Source: Chara braunii (taxonomy: Eukaryota > Streptophyta > Charophyceae > Charales > Characeae). From it: 21,886 nt of DNA. Both the position numbers and the translations under genes were made by a program. The stretch lies in NCBI GenBank assembly GCA_003427395.1, contig BFEA01000103.1:1587979-1609864 (forward strand), given 5' to 3'. The notes below the pieces were generated by a model. That model ran no database searches and had not been told where the DNA came from. It saw nothing but the letters and a program-made list of their open reading frames with translations. Shown here piece by piece: positions 16,724-21,886 of the stretch. Within the stretch, counting starts at the first letter, position 1; each line of letters begins with the position of its first letter.

Positions 16724-16997
16724 TTCACCACTTCAGGATGCAATCTGCCTAAATAGGTGGTTTTCAAGGTCTTCGGACCTTTCACCACTTCAGGATGCTA
16801 CCTGCCTAAACATGTGGTTTTCAGTGTCTTCGGACCTTTTACTACTTCAGGACCATTCAGGATTTTCAGACTGCCAAAAACTCTCACTTCACCACTTCAG
16901 GATGCAGCTTGCGTAAACAGGTGGTTTTCAGGGTCTTCGAACTTTTCACCACTTCATGACATTCAGGAATTTCAGACTGCCAAAAACTCTCACTTCG
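16724..16997 (+). repeat. Higher-order minisatellite: 57-bp units with 40-bp spacers, inside LINE L2
   Basis: Five 57-bp units start TTYACYACTTCAGG (last one TTCATG) at 16724, 16781, 16838, 16888 and 16945. Each has CCACTTCAGG near the start and, in full units, CCTAAAxAxGTGGTTTTCA and GTCTTCG. After the third and fifth units a 40-bp block appears (about 16851-16890 and 16958-16996) that includes TTCAGACTGCCAAAAACTC. The pattern is therefore two unit types arranged as A-A-A'-s-A-A'-s. It separates the zinc-knuckle and C-terminal segments of the LINE. Confidence 0.9.
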
Positions 16998-17187
16998 AAA
17001 TTTTCATTCCTGAATTTTCAGCTACCCGTTAACCGCTTGTGGGGAGTGAAAAGCCATTTTTTTAAGACACTGGGCTCCACAAGATTTTATATTGTCCACT
17101 TTTCAGTGTAATCTTTTTGAAATTGGTAGGAAAACGGTCATTTAGGTTTTATGGTACAAACGTTGTGTTAGTGAAAGGGAAAATGTA

Positions 17188-17475
17188 GCACTGGAGAGAA
17201 CAGAAATTGCGGAACAAATTGTTTATTTCGTACAAACAGAAATCAAAGCCCATTGGGAGGGTTTGTGACCTAAACTCCATAACTTCCAAAGGAAAAATGA
17301 CATTTAACGATTAATTCAGAATTTTATACTGGTTGGTTATGGGTTACAGAAGAGAGGACCCTGGGAGAGGGGAAGTGGTCATGGGAGAAGGGTTGGGAGT
17401 TTCCTTTAAAAGGGATTTCCAACTTAGTTTCAAGGGCTGGTTTTCGCTATGACCAGGGGCTTCTCTCAGGGACCC
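17188..17475 (+). pseudogene. LINE L2 C-terminal domain
   Basis: Reads ALERTEIAEQIVYFVQTEIK, AHWEGL and PKLHNFQRKNDI with stops, then FQGLVFAMTRGFS in a second segment. This parallels the L1 copy (NSIKEQIQEDITIQWEKIK, IFLHSKQKIRQTIEGF, HLSFRDWTKIGPSF). It shows that L2 extends past the minisatellite to the tail module. Confidence 0.6.
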
Positions 17476-17534
17476 TAGTGATGTTGCAGATTCATTTTCC
17501 GCTTCTCACCTAGCTCTGGTAGAGGTGTCATGAT

Positions 17535-17565
17535 AAAAAAAAAAAAAAAGGGGGGGGGGGGGGGG
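17535..17565 (+). repeat. A15-G16 homopolymer junction
   Basis: Fifteen As (17535-17549) are followed directly by sixteen Gs (17550-17565). It lies between the L2 C-terminal domain and its tail module. The G-run could form quadruplexes. Homopolymer lengths are also prone to sequencing error. Confidence 0.9.
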
Positions 17566-17686
17566 AAGAGAAGGAACTTGAAGGCTAGTTTGTTAAGGAT
17601 CGATTTGGCGGTTCGTTTGAACTGAAGAGGCCTCTACAACATGTGTTCATTGATGTTTATAAAAAAACATGATTAATGTTTATCAA

Positions 17687-17834
17687 GGGACCCGTTTTCC
17701 AGCAGGTGTAACTCCTCACCAATAGAATGGAGCACTCTGCGAAACATGTAGGAGTGTATGCTCTTATCATCACTCATATCTGTAGACGCGGGAGTTTGTT
17801 TAAAAAATTAATTAATTAATTAATTAATTAATTA
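17687..17834 (+). mobile_element. LINE 3' tail module, copy F (end of L2) with (TTAA)n tail
   Basis: GGGACCCGTTTTCCAGCAGG, then CTCACCAATAGAATGGAGC, TATGCTCTTATCATCACTC, ending in an A-run and about seven TTAA units (17808-17834). The distal section matches copy D. The tail is a microsatellite where other copies have mostly A or T. Confidence 0.8.
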
Positions 17835-17842
17835 AGAAAAAA

Positions 17843-18500
17843 AATCGCCCACCGTTGCCTGTCGGCGAATGCCTGGTCGATTGACCATTTGGAAGGAAAG
17901 GGGAAAGCGCTCCCGTGGTGCCACTGATGCTTGGCCGCCTTCCCAATGCAAAAAAAGAACAAAACTATTGAACACAACTTTATGTAGTGCCTGATGGCCT
18001 TGCTAGCATGGTGCTGGTGGGACCGCATTTGGAGAAAAATAGTACCAGACACCCCCTGGTTATAGTCTTGGCAGGCCATATTGGTAAGGCACTACCCAGC
18101 AATGGAAAGTGTCCTTTCCTACGTGAGTAACCTATATAACTTGGGCAAACGGTTTGTTTTATGGGCGTTTTGGTGGCAACACTGCCTTCTGGTTTTGGAG
18201 GGGGTAAAGATTGAGGATTCTAAACAGACAGGGTAGATAAGGGAACGAGTGCAATCGGAGCTAATGGGTAAACGGAGCGATCTTAAGCCGCAATTATACA
18301 TTTTTCAGACAGATTGGGATATTAAGAGGGCGATTATGGGGTTCTTCATGAAGTGGTTGGGTGGGCAACAGACTGGATGGATGAATCGAATTGAGTGGAA
18401 AAGGGATCACACAACTGCGACAGAACAAGGAAGTCTGAAAGGTTAAAGACTTGTCTTCAATGACTGGACCCATATTGAGCCATCTTTCTCATTAAGGCCC
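17843..18500 (+). pseudogene. LINE L3 zinc knuckle and C-terminal domain
   Basis: Cys/His residues in C-H-stop-C, then KTIEHNFM-stop-C, keep CX2CX14HX4C spacing over 17919-17990 despite two stops, followed by a Trp-rich CWWDRIW. After a shift, the 18249-18446 frame reads QLYIFQTDWDIKRAIMGFFM, KWLGGQQTGWMNRIEWKRD, and a third frame gives LVFNDWTHIEPSFSLRPPSD near 18447-18510. These align in order with L1. The opposite-strand frame at 17828-18079 is a shadow. Confidence 0.75.
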
Positions 18501-18847
18501 CCGTCTGATTTCTCGGACCCGTTCCCTTCCCCCCTACCCTGATGGACGCTCTTACCTAACCAAGCTGCAAGATTGCAACAAGATATTAACAAAAGTGCAG
18601 CAAGATTGGATTCGACGAAATTGAGATGGGCTCTGCGGTGCCCCCCGGGCAATGCTTGTCAAATACTCTCCTGTCCTTCCAAATTCATCTTCTTCCCCCA
18701 AGCGCAGGCTTCCTAGAGGAGGAAGCCTCTCACGAGCTCATCACCGCCTACTCAGTGAAAACCCTAGCAATCAGGGCAATCAATGCTGGGAGGTTGAAAC
18801 TTTACAAAAGGATGTTTCGATGAAGGTTCGGACGGTTGATATACAAT

Positions 18848-18984
18848 GGGATGTAGGACCCAGTTTCCAGCAGGTGCGGCTCCCCACAATAGACTTGAAC
18901 ATTCAAGATGACCACTATGGGGGGTGCTCGTATCACCCTCCCTAGCGGCAAGACTGGTTTTCAAAAAAGACAAACGAAAAAAAA
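18848..18984 (+). mobile_element. LINE 3' tail module, copy G (end of L3)
   Basis: GGGATGTAGGACCCAGTTTC, CAGCAGGTGCGGCTCCCC, ACAATAGACTTGAAC, then GTGCTCGTATCACCCTCCC, CTGGTTTTC and an A-rich tail. The distal section matches copy A next to the tRNA gene. It is followed within two bases by the 287-bp repeat. Confidence 0.85.
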
Positions 18985-18985
18985 C

Positions 18986-19271
18986 GTTGCAATTGGTAAG
19001 GAGAGTGGCCAATCCCCCTCGGCAAGCCAAGCAGAAAAACCTTGCACTTACATAACCTATCAATCTGTGCAAATATCATTGATTTCAAAATTTTCATAGG
19101 AAAAAACTGGGGATTGTAAAGAAGATTAGTTAAAATTGATAAAGGTAGTGGGGTTTATAGACCGTGTGTATAGTGTTGCAAAGGTACATCTTCGGGGAAG
19201 AAGAGTGCAAGTGTGTAGGGGATAATTGTATGACCAAAAAAAGAAGGTAGATTGAAGAGAATGAAAGTGTT
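18986..19271 (+). repeat. 287-bp repeat, nearly full unit
   Basis: Runs from GTTGCAATTGGTAAGGAGAG to GAGAATGAAAGTGTTG with the internal landmarks CATAACCTATCAATCTGTGC, GGGGTTTATAGACCG and GACCAAAAAAAGAAGGTAG. This is the most complete dispersed copy outside 575-1012. Confidence 0.9.
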
Positions 19272-19669
19272 GTAGAGGTAGTGGAATGAGAGTGTTGATC
19301 CACCAGACCTTCCTCGAACCCCAATTTTTTTGGAGAGGCGCAGTCGTGATTCTCAAGCTGGCTGGGGCAATGTACTAGTGGTCTAAGAAAACACTAATGA
19401 AACAAAATGAAAAGCGATACAGATAGTTAAAGCACTTTACAGGGGGCTAGATCAATTATGAAGTGTTGTGTGTCATGGCTAGAGCAGCAAAAACTTAGGC
19501 TTGGTTGCTGGTCTGCGGTCATGTAAAATGAGACAGTGGTTCTGTTTTCTTAGCAATTTGATGACTATAAGTGTTTTTTTTCATAACACACTGTACCCGA
19601 TTTCCAGGTTGTAAAGCTACCCACCAACAGAAAGAAGTCATCACCCAGCAAGACCTGAATTTGGGGATA
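19272..19669. other. Spacer with a probable decayed LINE tail
   Basis: Around 19588-19640, TACCCGATTTCCAGGTTG and CTACCCACCAACAGA resemble the tail module (GACCCGxTTTCCAGCAGGTG, CTCCCCACCAATAGA) with many substitutions. The rest has only short frames. No gene was recognised. Confidence 0.4.
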
Positions 19670-20617
19670 ACTGTCATTTCGTCAAAATTGACATTTTTAA
19701 TTTTTTTGAACGAAATTGAAATCAAGTTATTTGGCTGAAAACTAGTTCAAATTTATTATTTTTTAGGGTCCTGCGTTCTTGAAAGATTGGATCTCTGGAT
19801 GTATGTGGGCTCCGCTTAAGACTAGATACATACAGGGTTTTCGGCATTTTAGACCACCACTACCCCCGAACCTCTTTTTGTCGACCTTGATTTCACTTGC
19901 GCGCCAAGTTTTGCCGAGCGTGGCATTTTCGTGGAACCTTTTTTTTTTTCTGGTACCATATGAAAACGATATCAATGCGGCAATAAGCTTCACCAACGAA
20001 GAAGGAGAGGGAGGAAACAAAGCTCTGTCTGTGATAGCATGCATATACATTCGTTGAGGTAGTAGTGTGAGTATGCCGTCAGCGTCGGCGTTTCAGAGTG
20101 CCATCAGATCCGCAAGAGAGAGAGAGAATGAGAAAAAAAAAATGAAAAAAACACCGCTTTGGTCATGAAAGCGGCCACCAAGACAAACAAAGAAAACAAG
20201 GCGGAAAAAAAAAAACAAAAAACAAAAAAAAAACATTTCCATTTCACCGTAATAGTGGACATATTCATTCTGGATAGTACGAGTGTGAGTATGACCTTGG
20301 TAAGGGACTTCCCTGACATGATTGTTTTCCACACAATTTTTTTTATTTTTTTTTCTTGCACGTTGGACAAGCGGGCCGAGAAGACCCAAATCCTTTCTTT
20401 TTTTCATTATCGTGTACTCGGCCTCTGACCCTGTGTCAGACCCCGGAAATTTTCGGATGAGGTCCTTTTCCCAAATGGGCCTACGACTTGGAAAGTTAGT
20501 GGCGTTTAAGAATAGCAGACCCTCATACCTAGCAAATTTTGACGAGTTTTAGACCAAAAACTCGGTTTTAATTTCGTTCAAAAAATAAAAACTGTCCATT
20601 TTGGCGAAATGGCAGTT
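19670..20617. mobile_element. Non-autonomous TIR element, 948 bp, related to the foldback MITE
   Basis: The left end (ACTGTCATTTCGTCAAAATT...) and the inverted right end (AACTGCCATTTCGCCAAAAT...) match over about 105 bp, including GAACGAAATT and a GAGGGTCTGC/AGGGTCCTGC block further in. GGATA flanks both sides (19665-19669 and 20618-20622), a candidate 5-bp target duplication. The outer motif (CATTTCGTxAAAATTGACATTTTT...ACGAAATTG) is the same as in 6695-7071. The 700-bp interior has A/T runs and short frames with no transposase motif, so it appears non-autonomous. GAGTGTGAGTATG-like words occur twice inside (near 20064 and 20280). Confidence 0.75.
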
Positions 20618-20871
20618 GGATAATCATACCATGCCCAAAACTATGGTCTTGCAAAAAGTCGTTTTTGCTTGCAGATAACAAAAAACAATTGAGATTCACA
20701 AAATGAAATGTCGTTAGAAGCTGAAAAAATAATAAAAAATCAATGTCAAAAGTAAGGTTGTCGAGGCACGTGCGCAAGTGAGAGCTGACGCGATGATCAC
20801 TTCCTCGCACCGTCATGACCACACCCTATTTGACATGCAAAAACAACGGCAAATAACTTTGTAAGGGTATT
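20618..20871. other. Spacer with a short perfect hairpin
   Basis: GCAAAAA-GTCG-TTTTTGC at 20651-20668 is a perfect 7-bp stem. The remainder is A-rich with no gene recognised. Confidence 0.5.
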
Positions 20872-21886
20872 TGTCACGACAACGTTAACCGGAACCTTTC
20901 GCGAACGCCTACAACTGGATAAGGCCACGCGAGGCACAACTTAACTCCACCTTCGGGAGTTGTCACCATCCCTTAGGTGGGTGTATTCCCACGGAGCTAT
21001 CAGACCACGTAAGGAAGTTTTTCGTATGCAATCGCAGATGTGGTCCAACCGAGGACGTTTTCTGTTTGTTGTAGCATAGGGGGTACATGCGATTAATGTT
21101 CGAATCTGACTCGTGCGTGAATCGTCGCTCGAAGCGCCAGTCTCCTAAACGTGATCCTACGCCGGTCTACTAAGATAGTCAATCTAACCATGCGATAGAC
21201 TTTACAAAAACCCAAGCTTCATACGTAAAACGCGCCTAGTCCCTTATTTACTTTCGACCCATATCCTTTTGACGGTCGAATAAGCAAGAAACGCTAGTGA
21301 GTCTCTTAATAAATAGAGCAGCGGCGCCAAAATTACCATATGGACTAGTCATGGGAGAATACGCGAGCAATAGCAATGATGATGTACTATGTGGTACCCA
21401 CAACCACGCAGTCCTCAAGGATTTTAAAGGTCGCTCTCGACACTCAAGTGTCGACTGCCACGCCGCTTAAGAGAGTGATCTCTTGACGCTAGACAATCGT
21501 GGGTGCGATTGCGAGTCCTACACTTTCTGCACACTGCTGAAAACAACGGTAGGAGGGCTTCGACCGCTTTGAGGCGGCGAAACGCCCCAGACTTAAAGGA
21601 AGAGACACCATCTTTGGAGACCTTGAAACATATCAAGGACTTTGCTTTCACTGTAGGTTTTGTAGAGGGTCATGATACGGGCCCCTTCTGTCTTTGCTTC
21701 GATTTTTGCTTATGCGTCATGTAGTACTTTTTTAGGCCCCTTGAGCCCGGGTCTACGTGTTGTTTGGGGTTGATTTTGGCTCGTCTTGACCTACCCAATG
21801 AAGTACCCCCTATCTAGGGTAATAAGCGTGGGTAGTATTGATACCGTAAGTACCGGCACCTGGAATGTTGCGCACGAACTGTTAGC
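20872..21886. other. Unidentified region of distinct texture
   Basis: About 1 kb with balanced composition, almost no homopolymers, many CG dinucleotides and several short palindromes: TCGACACTCAAGTGTCGA (21437-21454), AAGAGAGTGATCTCTT (21469-21484) and an AACTCC/GGAGTT stem near 20943. It begins TGTCACGAC, a word seen at some plant Ty3/gypsy LTR starts, but no partner LTR or primer-binding site is in the window. A 73-codon frame at 21503-21724 is unrecognised. It may be an LTR or the 5' region of an element that continues beyond the window. Confidence 0.35.

Larger units (their letters stand above)
13588..17834 (+). mobile_element. LINE retrotransposon L2, long but internally deleted and decayed
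   Basis: In order on the plus strand: an ORF1-like region (13588-14336), a scrap with an endonuclease-like KETK motif (14582-14635), the C-terminal half of the RT with FADD (about 14740-15018), thumb (15025-15510), connection (15560-16500), a degraded zinc knuckle (16569-16625), an embedded 57-bp minisatellite (16724-16997), the C-terminal domain (17188-17475) and the 3' tail module (17687-17834). Most of the endonuclease and the N-terminal half of the RT are missing between 14640 and 14740. Stops and frameshifts are frequent, so it cannot be active. The exact 5' end is unknown. Confidence 0.82.
17843..18984 (+). mobile_element. LINE retrotransposon L3, 5'-truncated copy abutting L2
   Basis: Begins within eight bases of the (TTAA)n tail of L2, at the sequence coding for IAHRCLSANAWSIDH, so the junction is a 5'-truncated insertion at or next to another LINE's tail. 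It contains the zinc knuckle, the C-terminal domain, a 3' UTR and the tail module G (18848-18984). Same family as L1 and L2. Confidence 0.82.

Noticed and set aside
17828-18079. 83-codon minus-strand frame
   Set aside because: The plus strand of this interval encodes the L3 zinc knuckle with conserved spacing, so this is an antisense shadow.
20093-20428. Phe/Lys-rich frames on both strands
   Set aside because: Produced by A and T runs inside the non-autonomous TIR element.
20872-20880. TGTCACGAC as a definite LTR start
   Set aside because: No second LTR, polypurine tract or primer-binding site in the window; kept only as a low-confidence possibility.
21095-21115. GTTCGAATC resembling a tRNA B box
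   Set aside because: No matching A box, acceptor stem or anticodon arm upstream.
1-21886. CRISPR array, bacterial operon or phage defence system
   Set aside because: No regularly spaced short repeats with unique spacers, no ribosome-binding-site-led gene clusters, and the tRNA and LINE content is eukaryotic.

Overview
The window reads as repeat-dense, gene-poor eukaryotic nuclear DNA, most likely from a streptophyte plant or streptophyte alga. The clade call rests on a plant-type tRNA-Lys(UUU), on plant-style non-LTR retrotransposons (LINEs), and on an internal remnant that resembles PIF/Harbinger transposases of early-diverging streptophytes. A Chara-like alga would fit, but that is an impression and is untested. 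Long A/T and G/A homopolymer runs, degenerate tandem repeats and ATC microsatellites fill the gaps. I found no intact protein-coding host gene. The only feature I consider an intact gene is the tRNA.

Left part (1-3240): an A-run, an isolated LINE 3' tail, tRNA-Lys(UUU) on the minus strand, a 32-bp tandem duplication, a 287-bp repeat in tandem, a 1.7-kb terminal-inverted-repeat DNA transposon (1149-2859) with a decayed Harbinger-like reading frame, and a small hairpin element. Middle (3240-8650): further LINE tails, fragments of the 287-bp repeat, ATC-rich minisatellites, a foldback MITE with stacked GC hairpins (6695-7071), and a 1.5-kb field of repeats built around the core GGTTACAGGGCA.

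Right part (8650-21886): one LINE on the minus strand (8646-10484) and two on the plus strand (13588-17834 and 17843-18984). All are broken by stops and frameshifts, and all belong to one family. That family has an RT with an FADD box, a connection region, a CX2CX14HX4C zinc knuckle, a conserved C-terminal domain and a shared 3' UTR module. A second TIR element (19670-20617) has termini related to the foldback MITE. The last kilobase has a different texture and was not identified.

The unifying signal is the LINE 3' module. It occurs about nine times in 22 kb, in both orientations and with different A/T-rich tails. In three places its tail abuts the same 287-bp repeat in the same orientation, at three different entry points. 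No operon, CRISPR array, rRNA or bacterial-type system was seen.
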